From: Okapia johnstoni
Lineage: Eukaryota > Chordata > Mammalia > Artiodactyla > Giraffidae
Direction of reading: 5' to 3'
DNA: 64,000 nt
Assembly (NCBI GenBank): GCA_024291935.2
Contig: CM044320.1
Span: 50,968,001 to 51,032,000, forward strand
Of this stretch, positions 12,428 through 24,715 are shown piece after piece (the stretch's first letter is position 1; each line of letters starts with the position of its first letter). Both the position numbers and the translations under genes were made by a program. The notes beneath the pieces were generated by a model. The model was not told the DNA's origin, made no database searches, and saw only the letters and a list, made by a program, of their open reading frames with translations.

Positions 12428-12546
12428 GCTAACACAGTATTCTTGCCTGGAAAATCCCGTGGACGGAGGAGCCTGGTAGGCTACAGTCCATGGGGTCGCA
12501 AAGAGTAGGACATGACTGTGTGACTTCGTTTTTTTTTTTTTTTTTC
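12428..12546 (+). mobile_element. Partial Bov-tA SINE ending in a T-run
   Basis: CAGTATTCTTGCCTGGAAAA to GACATGACTGTGTGACTTCG, then about 17 T. The tRNA head is missing. Confidence 0.85.
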
Positions 12547-13537
12547 AAGGAGGTATCTTGTTCACAGAAAAGTACAACCAATCACAGGTCACTTCTCCTT
12601 CTCTCCATAATAAAGTAACATTTCTTTGAAGAGAGCTAGTGTATATATATTACTTAGCATATCACCATGATGGTTATTACCATAACAACTCACATACATG
12701 TATCTTTTTATATGGTTCAAAATCCCATTCTCCTAGTATTATTTTATCACCATTTGAGGGGCTAGATTTTTCAAGAGACTGATAAAAATTTTAGTTAGCT
12801 TCCATATTTTTGTGGCCATTTTAGTGTAACAAAATTAATGCTGTCACTTCTATTAACAAAAAGTTAAATTATTTTATCAGAGACAGAACTGGAGTCAATT
12901 CTTAAGATAAAAGCTTAGTTTTCATGAAGTCAATAGTTTCGCTAAAAAATAGTCAAGATAATTATGTGGCTTACTAACTATCTAGACTAGCACTAGTCAC
13001 TCCAGTCTACTTGAAAGTTTCCCAAAAATAAACAGTGATTTTTCCTTTTTTACCATGTCAGATAGTTCCATCTTTATTTAGGATTAAGGTATCAACTCCA
13101 TTCTCCACTTCCTAGTAATTCTATTAATGGCTCTATTATCTATGGGACAATCCTTAACAAAAAGTCTTATGTCCGTTAAGAAAGCACAAAGTAAAGAACC
13201 CAATAGGAGTTAGCAGAAATTGGTTACACAAATTAGTTATCTGGTTACAGACTAATTTATCTTACAAACTTAAATTTCAATAGCTGATAAAAAACATGAT
13301 CCTCATGAACTATGCTTCAATTAAAAAAAAACAAACCCATGGTCCTTAAATAGAAAAAAAAAAAAAACCAATAATCTGAATATCTTCAGCTATACCATTG
13401 GAATGTCAGGTGAGTTTCTATGAGGAAATGGAAAAGGCATGTTCATCCACAAATATCTAACTTGCTGCAACTCCAAGAATAACACACACATACAACATAT
13501 TTGTGGAGACCACACAAAACTGTTCCAATTTAACAAC

Positions 13538-13543
13538 TTTATT
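13538..13543 (-). terminator. Candidate poly(A) signal of the LAP2alpha mRNA
   Basis: AATAAA on the minus strand about 1.15 kb after the LAP2alpha stop, followed downstream by a GT-rich run (GTTTTGTGTGGTC and TATGTGTGTG). This is a good signal plus downstream element. Another AATAAA lies only about 12 nt past the stop (around 14675) and seems too close to be the main site. Usage is inferred. Confidence 0.45.
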
Positions 13544-14077
13544 GAATTTGCAGAAGCATTCTACAGTTACACATTTAAAAAAATCACAGAGTACTTAGTA
13601 GGTACATGTATACATGTACATTTCAGAAGACAAATAACAAAATTACTCCCAGAAAGCTGCAAAGATGGACAGGGTAGTCTAAGAATATAGTAATAGCTGT
13701 GAGTCCCAAGAGACTGTATTTTGCTTATACTTAATCTACTATTTTCCATAAAAATACAAAGAAATTCAATAATCAAGTGCCTCTACAATTAGACTCTCTC
13801 ATCTTACAATCATAGAAATGAAAACAAAGAATAATATACTGCTTTGTATTGACACACGGAAACTGGTATACAGTATGATTTCCTGTAACTTCAAAAAAAA
13901 ACTAATAACTTAAATTTGCTTTGAAAATTTAGCTTAGATTAAGCCAAATCATCCATGAATTACTACACACCTTAGGAGTGTAAGTTCTATTTTTCTTAAT
14001 TCATCTGACTATAGTTTTACAGTTATGGTGAGACTGCAGTATCCCAGAATACTATGGTCTAGAGCAGTATTTCTCAA

Positions 14078-14290
14078 AGTGTGGTCTACCAACTGTTCGC
14101 TACCAGTCCATGAAAAAATGAGGCATTTGCACCGGAATGTAAATCAGCACACTGTCTTTCTCTCTCAATAAAATTTTACCTCAAAAATAAACCCTGTCAT
14201 TGGTCTAGATTCAAATTCTGGTACATGCTTATCTTATCTATGGATAAGTAACAGTTTGTAGACTGGCACTTTGAGTTGCAGTGATTTGGA
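14078..14290. repeat. hAT-like DNA transposon remnant in the LAP2alpha 3' UTR region
   Basis: Begins CAGTATTTCTCAAAGTGTGG and ends near GGCACTTTGAGTTGCAGTG, whose reverse complement (CACTGCAACTCAAAGTGCC) matches the left end imperfectly. That is the look of an ancient hAT terminal inverted repeat. No convincing 8-bp duplication is seen. It lies between the LAP2alpha stop and its likely poly(A) site, so it is probably transcribed in the 3' UTR. Confidence 0.45.
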
Positions 14291-14690
14291 ATATTATAAA
14301 CAATACTGTAGACATGAGCAAAAACAACACAAGTGAGAAGAGAAAATATGTAGAAAATATAAGTTCTGGAAAGCAAAGAGATATTTAGTAATATTTAAAC
14401 CACGAAGACTCAACTTATAATCTAGTTAATGGAATTTTCTTAAAGAGCTATAAGAAAATCTTAAAATCTTAAAATAGGAACAACTATTTGAGAAAAAAAA
14501 TATGATCTAGAAAAGCTTTAAATTGTTAGTCTCTTTTTAAAAAAGGCAGTTATATGTAGGCAATTACTTTTATAGTGAAATTTAACTGGTAGAAGTTTGA
14601 CACTTTAGCATAAAAGTATTTCAAATTCCTAGAAAAGCTGCCAAGTTTCCCATATTAAAGATTACATAGATGTCTTTATTCTTAATTTTA

Positions 14691-16195
14691 CTAGTGTTTA
14701 TTTTCACGCTTTTTAATTACTTTGAGTACTTCTCTTCCAAATAATGTTCCACCTTTAAAGGGAGCAACAGCCAGCTTATTCTTAGAAGCTGGATTCATTT
14801 TGCAATCCTTTAGCCAGAGGTGGCGGCGGCCTAAAGTGGACGATCCCATGGTATGGGCAGCCATCTTTACCTCATCAAAGGCAGCTTCACAAAGGAATGA
14901 GGCTGCATCATATGCTCTGCTTAGCAATCCAAGTGCCTGGTGTGTGCAACTAGGATCTGAGCTAAGAATTTGTGCAGCCTGACTCATGTCTGCCTGCAGA
15001 GCCCGAACTACAAAGGCAGTGTGGGTTGCAATCTGCAATGATGATGCTGCAGCTTCATAGGTTCTACAAAGTGCTAAGTCCATCTGTTTATCACAGGACT
15101 CAGTGGAAGCTGCCTGAATACCCGCTGGTGGAGTGTCCTGAGAAATAAACTCTAGGATTTCATCATCTACTTTTGGAACTGATAATATCCGTGTTGCCTC
15201 TCTAGAAGAAACTGGATACTTGCATGCCAATGAAGGCACCTGCCTATCAATTTGCTGCCACTCCTCTTCAATTACTTTTAAAATAGATTCATGGAAAGGA
15301 AAAGATAGTTCGGGGGCATCTATTTTATCATGCTGTGATTGCTTAGACATTTCTATGCCTAAAGTAGTGAGTGAGTGAGAAACAACAGATTTTACAGAAG
15401 ACATCAGTTCAGATCCAGGTGTATTTCGAAATGCCACAAAGGAACCTGAATCCTTTTCCTCTACTGACTTTTCACTGAATCTCCGTAATTTTTGTGGAGG
15501 AGACAGGGGTTCAGTTTCTCGAACACTAGATGGACCAATTCTCTTCCATGTATTTTCTACATGGAGAAGGGGTGTAGAATTAGAAGTCCCAGGCAAACTA
15601 CCTCCTCCACCCTGGACCAATAGAGAACTGACATAATCTCTGATTGCCTTAGCAAGTGGTGGAGAAATTACTTGTGATTGCTCAGACTCTTCTAGTGCTT
15701 TCCTTTCACTGGAGAGAACTGACTGATCTGAACCATGGGACCTCTTGGTACATAATGGCTGAATTCCACTTTTCTCTCCAAAGTAAATATTTTCTACTGT
15801 GTCTTTATAGCAAGTACGGGTGGTTTCTTTAATCAGTGAAGGAGAAGCTGCAGCAGAGACCAACATGGCAGCGAGTTCATGCTGAGGAGATGACGAAGAA
15901 CTTTTCTCTAAACATCTATCATGGCTAGACTTGGAGGAAACAAACAAACCTCCAGAGGCTAACTTTTGGTCCCTGTCAGGCAAGGTTGTGGCAATAAGAG
16001 GTTCCCTAGGTAGGTCTCCCTTAGAAGAATGTACTTTCTTAGCTGCCTGTTGTTCTGTCCTGCCCAGAGGAGGACGGGTGGAGATTTCAGGAAAAGAAAT
16101 AGCCTGAAAAAATCCACCAGAGGCAGTAGTTGGAAGTTCAGAAAAAGGAACAAAATCCCTAGTGGACTTCGCTTTCTTGTGTTCTTTCTTCTTTC
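14691..16195 (-). CDS. TMPO: TMPO exon 4: LAP2alpha-specific terminal exon
   Basis: 1,505-bp exon encoding the unique C-terminal 500 residues of LAP2alpha. Acceptor CTCTACAG|GAAAGAAG; the open frame continues a little upstream to 16229, but that part is intron. It begins GKKKEHKKAKSTRDF and ends VLKVIKKRENKH with TAG at 14691-14693. With exons 1-3 it gives 689 residues, close to the usual length of about 694. There is no transmembrane segment; in the family this isoform is nucleoplasmic, binds A-type lamins and pRb, and dimerises through an Ala-rich helical C-terminal domain. That domain is visible here from about FPFHESILKVIEEEW through ALCRTYEAAASSLQIATHTA. The frame is fully open with no damage. 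Known literature traces this region to a domesticated DIRS1-like retrotransposon. Confidence 0.97.
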
Positions 16196-17192
16196 CTGTA
16201 GAGGCAAAAGAGGCAGGAAGTTTAAGCATTACTTGTGTTTAAGCTGATTCTACTCTTTGCCTCTTTGCTAACATAGTGGTGTTGAAAGAAAAGGCTCTAT
16301 ATTTCATATTCAGAATAACCAATCTGACAGACTGTGCCCTGACAGGCAATGCTTATAAAGATATAAGCAATTTGAGTCATTAAATAGTCATGAGTTAACA
16401 AACAAGTCATATGAATTTAAAATTTTTAAGTGTTAAGTTGATCATATAATAAATTTTAAAAGGTTGTTTATTTTACATACTACTTGAAAAATATTTATAT
16501 ACCATGGCCAATTTTCCTTAAAATAGCCCACAAAAAATATGTCAAATTATTTACTATAGTTGTCTTGAAATCAGATCTTCTAACAAAAATTATAAATTTA
16601 AATGCTTATCAATAGAGAACAGAGAAAACATGCCATATATAAATACTACTGCTATATGAGAAATAAACCAGACATGTAATAAATCAAGAAGAGATTTTAG
16701 TAATATAACATAAAATAAAGAAAAACAAGTGGCAATATTTAGCATGATATCACACCGATTTTTTAAAAAGTACAAAATAATACCACAGACAGATGTATAT
16801 GAAAAAGTATTTAAAAATAGGCTGCAAAGATAAGCATCAAATTAATGATAGTGTTTGCTTCTATGGAGATGTTACTCCAAAAGGGGTAAGCAGGGAAACT
16901 GTCTCTACTTGTTAACACTTTTTCCTCTTAGAAAGATGAGACTTGCAGTAAAAAAGATAAGGATACCTGGCAATTTTATGTGACAAAAATTAGACATCTG
17001 TACTTTTCTATTTCTTAGAATTCTCAACAAAAGGTATTAAATTACTTGGAGGACTAATGATGGGAACAAAATCTACATGTATCTTGGTAATATTATTTAA
17101 AATTTTATCTTCTTCAAGTTTATTATATCTGATGAATCTGAATTTTTTTTATTTTTTTGATTATATAGTTTATTAACATCACAAAATTTTAC

Positions 17193-17351
17193 CTTCTTCA
17201 TTGTCACTGTATCTGTCAGAGTCATTACTTCCATTCTGTCTTGTATTTTCCACTGAAGAAGAAATTGTTGGCAGAGGAGTAGAAGATCTAGATTCTGTTC
17301 CTTGTTCCCTCAGTTTCAACAGCTTTTTCTCATATAGTTTCCTGGTTGTTC
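17193..17351 (-). CDS. TMPO: TMPO coding exon 3: end of LEM domain, last exon common to all isoforms
   Basis: 159-bp internal exon. Acceptor TTAATGCAG|GAACAACC, donor GAAGAAG|GTAAAA. It reads TTRKLYEKKLLKLREQG (second LEM helix), then a Ser/Thr/Asn-rich linker ending SDRYSDNEE. It leaves one base (G) that is completed either by GA from exon 4 (Gly, LAP2alpha) or by AC from exon 5 (Asp, LAP2beta group). This is therefore the branch point of alternative splicing and 3'-end choice. Common part up to here: 188 complete codons. Confidence 0.97.
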
Positions 17352-17664
17352 CTGCATTAAGGCAGAACTTGCTTTATTACTTGTATTGTCTTATTTAAGA
17401 TTCAGCTCAGACATTATCTTTAGAAACACAAAAGTTACTTTGCACTGTGTCTTCTTCTAAACTTAAGTGCTTAAAATATTTTCTAAAACAGGTTTTCTTC
17501 CTGAGATTTTAATACATGATTATAACAATGTTTTTTTCTTTTTGTAGCATGGGGTACACAATAGGTTGATTTAGGTCTTAAGGACATCCTACTACTGAAG
17601 AGCCATGTATGACTGAGTATCTCTGACTGAAAAGTTTTGAACTTTGTGTAATTTCTCTAGTACT

Positions 17665-17881
17665 ATGTAGTGATTGTTGTCACTTTAGTTGTGTCTGACT
17701 TTTTGCGACCCTACGGACTACAGCCCACCAGGCTTCTCTATCCATGGGATTCTCCAGGCAAGAATACTAGAGTGGGTTGCCATTTCCTCCTCAGGGGGTC
17801 TTCCCGACCCAGGGATAGAACCCACATCTCCTACATCTCCTGACCTGGCAGGCAGGTTCTTTACCACTAGCGCCACCACAG
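17665..17881 (-). mobile_element. Bov-tA SINE
   Basis: Reverse-oriented, from TTGTTGTCACTTTAGTTGTG (tail) to the tRNA head at GCGCCACCAC. In TMPO intron 2, same strand as the gene. Confidence 0.9.
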
Positions 17882-18299
17882 TATTTGCCTTTGTACAAAA
17901 ATCATGTTTATAAACAGATTATACTCTAAATTATTATGATTTAAACTGCACAATTCTAAGAGATTAATATGCCTATAAAAGGCCATTCAGTTATGGAAAT
18001 AGCCTTGTAAGTCAGATTTTAAAAAATTCAATATATTTGACACACAACACAGTAAACTTAAGATGTTAAATCATATTTAAATATACTGCTGCAGTAAAAA
18101 TAACCTCTTATGGAAAATGTGTTATAAACAGAAATTACACACCAATTACATAGCAAAATAAAATTGGTTATAAATAATTTAGTTAAACATCAATGACAAC
18201 TTAAAACCAAAAATAGTTTTACTTTGTTTTACACTAATGTATGTCTTTCCCTGATTTCTATAAGAGGAATAAAATGATAAACATATTTTCTAGAAACAA

Positions 18300-18655
18300 T
18301 GTTTATTCAGAATGCTATGTATAAAAGTAGTCTTAAGATGAACAGCTGGGGAAGGGGAAATAGAGAGCTGTACTTAACATCTCAGTTATACAAGACGAAT
18401 AAGTTCTAGAAATCTAAGTATGGTTTGGGCTATAGTTAACAATACTGTACCACATCCTTGAAATTTGCTAAGAAGGTAGATCTTTGCTCTCACCACACAT
18501 ACACACATAAAAGAAAACCATATGAAGTGATAGATATGTTAATTAGCTTGATTACGGTGATCATTTCACAATGTACATTAAAACAGCAAGTTGTACACCA
18601 TACATGTACAGCATGTGTTTGTCAATTATATCTCAATAAAGCTGGGGAAAAAAAC
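18300..18655 (+). mobile_element. L1 3' UTR end
   Basis: GGCTATAGTTAACAATACTG, AAGTTGTACACCATACATGT and TCAATTATATCTCAATAAAG are the standard end of old L1 3' UTRs. In TMPO intron 2. Confidence 0.75.
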
Positions 18656-19541
18656 AAACAACTGGCATATCAACATGTAATTTAACATGTTTGATACACA
18701 ATACACAGGTTCCAGCACCTCCTTTTATAATTTTAATTCATTGTCTGTTCATAATTATATTAATAGGCTTATTATCATCTATTTGGAAGCAGTACATTAA
18801 ATAAAACAAGAGAGACAATATTCTAAATTCTTATTTGTAACTACACCTATAGGTAAAAACTCACAAATCTACAGTATTCAAAATTTTATATAACTTAGAA
18901 GATCAAATAGAACTTTCTCATCTTGAATTTATTGCCAAGATCCTCCAAAATTAAGGCATCAGCCTTGCAAACTTAACAATAACCAAATGATGCAAACCTA
19001 GGGTATTTACTTTCAAGTTTTCTCTTTTCAGTTTGTTCTTTAGGGTATCCTTCTTGAATTACAACTAAGAGAAGATTTTTTAAACCGCATTTTTAATGAT
19101 AACTGAGAGGGGGTACTATACTGGGAATTGAATAACTTGAGTTATATTAACAAGTCTGTCATTAACTTACTGATTTGGATTAATCTGGCCAGCTATGTTA
19201 CCTCAGATTTTCCTCAGCTGTTACATAAGACCCATTATGTCTCACCAAGCAATATGATACAGGCACAAAATGAAATAATCTCAACAGAAGTAATCTTGAG
19301 GATTAAATGTTAACTATATGTTATATGATTATATCTTAACTATATGTTAAGATTATATAGTTCAATTATCTAATTTTATTTCCCTCATCTATATTTATAT
19401 TTAGGGAAACTAAAGTCCTGGTCATAAAAATAATTAATGATAGACAGGCCCTTAGAACAAAAACTCTACCTGCTAGACAAGAGGGGAAAACAATTTGGGG
19501 GACTGCTTCATGAAAAGAAACTTGAAACTTAATCAGCTTAC

Positions 19542-19668
19542 CCACAATAGGACCAGGGTTCACTCCGTATTTCACAAGCTGATCCAGAAGATCTTCATTA
19601 GAGAGCTCTGTTACATCTAGATCATCTTTATCTTCTGGTCTGGGTTTATCAGTTTTCTTTGTGGCTTT
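19542..19668 (-). CDS. TMPO: TMPO coding exon 2: start of the LEM domain
   Basis: 127-bp internal exon, phase 0 in and phase 1 out. Acceptor TTTACAG|AAAGCC, donor GTGG|GTAAGC. It encodes KATKKTDKPRPEDKDDLDV and continues to ...NPGPIVG, residues 94 to about 136 of the protein. The stretch VTELSNEDLLDQLVKYGV is the first helix of the LEM domain, the fold that binds barrier-to-autointegration factor (BANF1) and so ties the nuclear envelope protein to chromatin. The basic start KATKK and acidic EDKDDLD form the linker between the LEM-like and LEM modules. The junction with exon 3 restores the Gly codon (G|GA). Confidence 0.97.
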
Positions 19669-20754
19669 CTGTAAACAAAGTCCAGTTATCAATTCTTAAT
19701 TAAAATTTCCAAATTAAGAAATTTTCATTTACTATATAACTAACACTGCATATAGTAAACATGCAAATTTATCTTCAGGCTGACTTATACTACAGTAGGG
19801 CTTAGCAATTTGATTAATTTAAAAGCAACTCATTATTCAAAAGTATTTTGTAAGTTTAATTATAATTATACAAACCTAACAAGCCAAGCAAGTAACTCAA
19901 ATTTTAGTTATTACTGTTAAAATAGTCAATTTTGGTTAACCTATCTAGAAGAGGTGATGGCACCAAAAATTCGAAAGAGCAAAAGTCTGGGTCTGAACAT
20001 TTTCATTCAGATATTCGTAAATAACAATTTACTACTGGCGTTTCAATAATTCTTGACAGTTTAAACCAGCAAAGTTTAAGACTTTACCATAAAGGTTTAA
20101 TCACGTTATGTATAAAAATGATTGCTTTTAAACAAGCATACTGGAATTTAAGCCTAAACGGATATCCTTTTTGTATATAGTGACTTTAGTAGCCAGTTTT
20201 TTGACACATGAAGGAAATCAGACTTTATGAATACCTATCACCTGTTACTGCTTTGTTGCCACACAATCTACATGACCATTTCACTAAGACTAGCTGAAAA
20301 ATGTGGAACAAGCGCCGAGAAAAAAAAATTTAAAGGTGGTTTTTAAAATAATTTAAGAAATAGCATTATTTACTGGAAAAACTATATAAACTTCCAAGGT
20401 TACACAGGGGAAGGGAGTGAAAGTATGGTTACCTTTTAGTGTTGTGGCAAATAGCTTTACAAATGTCTCAGTAATCCCCAAAAGCATCAGAGTACTGAAT
20501 ATAAATGGTTGTTTAAATAATGGCCACAGAGATCAAAGTCAATGTAGGCACAGATTACTATTTAAGGCAGAAGAGTCAATACTGCATCCCAGAAATATTT
20601 TATGCAAAATGGAAAAAATCATAAAGTTGTATGGACTGTTTACTTTTCAATGATGCTGAGGGGGAAAGAAAAGCCAGGCATTATTTGGTCATGCACTAGA
20701 ATTTGTTTTTCAACCAAATAAAAAATGTGAAATAACTTTATATAAAGAGCATAA

Positions 20755-21266
20755 GTTATGACCAACCTAGAAAGCATATTAAAAAGCAGAGACATTACTT
20801 AGTCAGTATAGGTCCATCTAGTCAAGGCTATGGTTTTTCCAGTGGTCATGTATGGATGTGAGAATTGGACTATAAAGAAAGCTGAGCACCAAAGAATTGA
20901 TGCGTTTGAACTGTGGTGTTGGAGAAGACTCTTGAGAGTCCCTTGGACTGCAAGGAGATCCAACCAGTCCATCCTACAGGAGATCAGTCCTGGGTGTTCA
21001 TTGGAAGGACCGATGTTGAAGCTGAAACTCTTAATTCTTCGGCCACCTGATGCGAAGAGCTGACTCATTTGAAAAGACCCTGATGCTGGGAAAGATTGAA
21101 GGCAGGAGGAGAAGGGGGCGACAGAGGATGAGATGGTTGGACGGCATCACCGACTCAATGGACATGGGTTTGGGTGGACTCTGGGAGTTGGTGATGGACA
21201 GGGAGGCCTGGTGTGTTGTGGTTCATGGGGTCGCCAAGAGTTGGACACGACTGAGCGACTGAACTG
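20755..21266 (+). mobile_element. BovB (RTE) LINE, 3' fragment with target-site duplication
   Basis: 5'-truncated BovB covering the C-terminal part of the ORF2 region (reads [21 protein letters not shown] in one frame, then frameshifted) and ending in the ACTGA-type tail. Flanked by an 11-bp duplication AAAGAGCATAA at 20744-20754 and 21267-21277. Non-coding today. Confidence 0.93.
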
Positions 21267-23098
21267 AAAGAGCATAAAAGAACAATGTCATCAACACAAG
21301 AGAAACTGTCAATACAATTTTTTAAGTGTCGTGAAAAATTACCAAGGGTACTTTTAGGGGGCTTTAAAATTGTACTCATCTAGGATCATCAAGCTCAAAT
21401 CTCAAGCAATCTACACCTGATGTCAAAATAGCTGCTTAAGAGTCTAAGAGTTCTATATATCAAATCCTTGAATTCTTTACAAAAGGCTTTAAAAAAACAA
21501 ACCAAAAAAACCCCCAAAGAGACCTAATCCTGTCACCCATTTGAATTTTCCAAATAGATTGGGAAGAAAAACTCCATTGTGTAACATAAATACTTTAGGT
21601 ATAGATCACTTGTAGAAAAAAATTCCTCCAACCACAAGAATGTTCAAATTCTCTTAACATCTATGAGTCTCAACGTCTGGATGCAGCCTGAGGTTTTCAA
21701 GAACTCTGTCTTTGGTGCTCACCACATTTACTACTTAGTTTTTATTAGTTATCTGCACATATGCTTTACCTGTTCCAGATGATAAACTCCTTCAGCAACA
21801 GTCCTTCAGTCTGGTCTGTTATCAAAATCACAGAACTTTTGGAAGAGTTGCCCCTATTTTAAAAAGTCTTATCCCATTCTGAGTCCTAATCATGGGCCTG
21901 AGAATCTTGATTCTAACATGTAGCTCAGGTGATTTTGGATGTAGCATTTAAGAGGATAACACAAAACAGGAGTACTGTCATATTGTAACCCAAGCATCTC
22001 AAATTAAAAAGAATGCCTGACATAGGAAAAGGTACCTGATAGATGTTTCGTTGAATGAATGAATCAAAGTGCCGTCCAATGAGGGGGAAATTAGCCACTT
22101 AATCAAAAAAAATCAATTTCTTATTAAGAAAGAACAAAGCCTTAGCAAACCCAAGCAGGAAATCAGCTTCCTTACACTTTCTTGAAACAGTGAAAAACTA
22201 CAGCTGTACAAAGAAATTTTGAGTAAGAGGCCAATAAACTGGCATAAGGTAAGTCAAACAGCACAGGTGTTCATATCAGGGCACCTGAGCTTTACTTTTA
22301 ATGAAAAAAAGTTCCAGAAAAGTAATGCCATTCTATGAAATACCAAATTTAATGAGAATATAAAAATTGGGAGTATACATATTTACCAAGTAGTGTAGTA
22401 TACACGTTTATCAAACCAGCAGTTTTTTACCCGGAAGAAGGAATCATTAGTTGCACCGATTTCTGCCTCCGACGAGCTTTGTTCCTTTAAGTAATCTGTT
22501 TCCTCCTGGGCCCATCCTTTTGTCTCTCTTAGAACCGCCCCTCAGAAGAGTAATAACCTTTGCTTCCCATCTGAGTTCCCTGGAACTCAAGCTATGCTTG
22601 TGAAGAATCTGTGCAGGGTTGGGCATCTGAACTCACAGCCTCAACCTGTGTCCTGAGGACACCTGTCCCTGGGGCTCTCAAGGCCTTTACACCGCCCTAC
22701 GTGGGCCTCGGAGGGGCTGTATATGCCCCCTCAAGATGCTGGCTTCAGGGTGGGTAGCAAATCCTTCCAGGATTCCCTGGAGCTTTGCTGAGGTCAGGCT
22801 GGCCCTTTAAACCAACAGTTTACTACCAGTTCAGGAAGGACAAAAGGGAAAGGAACAGAGTACCCAGAACCCAGAGATGAGATCTGGGATCAGAGTTTCC
22901 CACGCTGACCTGATGGTAGAGTCCCCTGGGTTGTCAAAAATACCAAGTACCAATTAGGTGCCAGGCACCACTCTCTAGTTTCTTCCCAACTATCAGATGA
23001 TCTCTAATGTTTTTTTCAACTTTAAAATCCAAAAGTTCTTTGATATCACCTAATGAGCCACTCATTTAAATCTCTACCATTACCAGCAAAGATGCTGA

Positions 23099-23309
23099 AA
23101 AGTGAAAGTGAAGTCACTCAGTCACGTCCAACCCTTTGCGACCCCATGGACTATAGCCTACCATGCTCCTCTGTTCATGGGATTTTCCAGGCAAGAGTAC
23201 TGGAGTGGGTTGCCATTTCCTTCTCCAGAGGATCTTTCCGACCCAGGGATTGAACCTGAGTCTCCCGCATTGTAGGCAGACGCTTTACCGTCTGAGCCAC
23301 CAGGAAGTA
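23099..23309 (-). mobile_element. Bov-tA SINE (first of a neighbouring pair)
   Basis: Begins AAAGTGAAAGTGAAGTCACT and ends GTCTGAGCCACCAGGAAG. Same orientation as the next SINE about 90 bp away. Confidence 0.92.
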
Positions 23310-23396
23310 TTAATATAACATTATTACTATAAAACAGATTCTATTGAGCATTTATATACCAAATTGTGTTCTAAGTGCCTTCTGTATTAACTTGAA

Positions 23397-23596
23397 AGAA
23401 AGTGAAAGTCGCTCAGTTGAGTCTGACTCGTTGCGACCCCAAGGACTCTCTAGTAGTTCATGGAATTCTCCAGGCCAGAATGCTGGAGTGGGTAGCTTTT
23501 CCCTTCTCCAGGGGATCTTCCCAACCCAGGGATCGAACCCAGGTCTCCTGCATTGCAGGTGGATTCTTTACCAGCTGAGCCACAAGGGAAGCCCAA
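23397..23596 (-). mobile_element. Bov-tA SINE (second of the pair)
   Basis: AAGAAAGTGAAAGTCGCTCA to GAGCCACAAGGGAAGCCCA. Full head and tail, same orientation as its neighbour. Confidence 0.92.
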
Positions 23597-23599
23597 CTT

Positions 23600-23745
23600 A
23601 CTGAATCCTAAATATCCTATGTGATAGATATCTCCACTTTACAAGAGAGGAAACAGAAGCCCAAAGTTGCTCAGCTAACTCAAGCAATCTGCCTAAGTTA
23701 TATGGTAACACCTGAGCAGACTTTGTATACATCACTTTCACAAAC
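23600..23745. repeat. MIR-like SINE fragment
   Basis: ATCTCCACTTTACAAGAGAG and GGAAACAGAAGCCCAAAGTT resemble the MIR core. Confidence 0.5.
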
Positions 23746-24593
23746 TTACCTCATCCAATTCTGAATGTATTATGGTAAAACTGTATCGCTCTGGCATTAA
23801 ATAAAGGCAACAAAATTCAGAAATCCCATGTTGTAATAGCTATCATGTGCTGCAGTTGCTCAGCACTACACACCTTCACAAATGCAACCTCATGTAATCC
23901 TCAATCTAAATAGTTATTAGATTATTCCTATTTCAGATGAATATTGAGCATCTAATAGGCACTGTTCTTTGTTTGAGATCATCTGAATAAGGGTAGACCT
24001 GGGATTTGAATCTGTAATTCTGAATCAGAAGCCTGTACCCTTAACACCTCACTGTAAGTGGTCCATTTATGATTTAACATTTACCATATAACATACTCCT
24101 CACTGTTCTGCTCCATGTCATTAAGTATTTGTTAAGAATTCACAATTCACCAGATTAGACCATTCAAAAATGCCACGCTCTCCTGGATCCCAAATAGCTA
24201 CAATGTTTTACACCCTAGAACTGAAAAGCAGACCATCATCTCTGTAAATGTTTATTTTTGTCGACAATATGGGTAATTCCATCACTGGAAAATACTGGTT
24301 ATCATCAAGATGCATGACACAGAAAGCTTAGAAAAAAGAAAACTAAAAACCAAATTTTGAACATGTAAACATTCTGTCCTATCACACCAAGTGAACCTGC
24401 TTATGGCAGTGGCTGAAATGAAACAACTTCTTTAATTAAACATATTCCTCATAAACCCATATTTAAATTGAAGGTATACACTATGTCCTTGGCCAAATCC
24501 ACATTAATGTTTGTTTTAAAATGTTAAAAAATTCACCATTAAATTTGGCCTTCTCCTTGGTTATAAATATTCTTTTAAGAAATGTGACTCTAA

Positions 24594-24715
24594 GGACTTC
24601 CCCAGTGGGTCAAGGTGTTAAGACTCTGCTTTCCAATTCAGGGGGTACCAGTTGGATCCCTGGTTGGGGAACTCAGGTCTCACATGCTGTGGGGTGGGGC
24701 CAAAAATTAAAAAAC
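24594..24715 (+). mobile_element. Cetartiodactyl tRNA-type SINE (CHR-like)
   Basis: GGACTTCCCCAGTGGGTCAA, then GTTGGATCCCTGGTTGGGGA and an A-rich tail. No BovB tail, so older than or different from Bov-tA. Exact subfamily not determinable by eye. Confidence 0.75.

Larger units (their letters stand above)
11955..14690 (-). other. TMPO: Region between LAP2alpha stop and exon 5
   Basis: For LAP2alpha the part from 14690 to about 13520 is 3' UTR; for the membrane isoforms all of it belongs to the intron that also spans exon 4. It contains the hAT remnant (14078-14290), a partial Bov-tA SINE with a T-run (12428-12546) and otherwise AT-rich sequence. Confidence 0.6.
16196..19541 (-). other. TMPO: TMPO introns 2 and 3
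   Basis: Intron 3 (16196-17192) and intron 2 (17352-19541), flanking exon 3. Intron 2 contains a Bov-tA SINE (17665-17881) and an L1 3' end (18300-18655). Intron 3 has vague L1-like sequence near 16740-16930. No extra coding exon seen. Confidence 0.6.

Noticed and set aside
14722..14982. 86-codon plus-strand frame opposite LAP2alpha
   Set aside because: Shadow of the LAP2alpha exon; no independent family or signals.
16196..16229. Possible ATG start of a separate LAP2alpha-like protein at 16229
   Set aside because: Those bases are intron before the CTACAG acceptor; exon 3 supplies the upstream coding sequence in frame.
23099..23596. CRISPR-like or tandem regulatory repeat
   Set aside because: The two similar units are Bov-tA SINEs, with tRNA heads and BovB tails.
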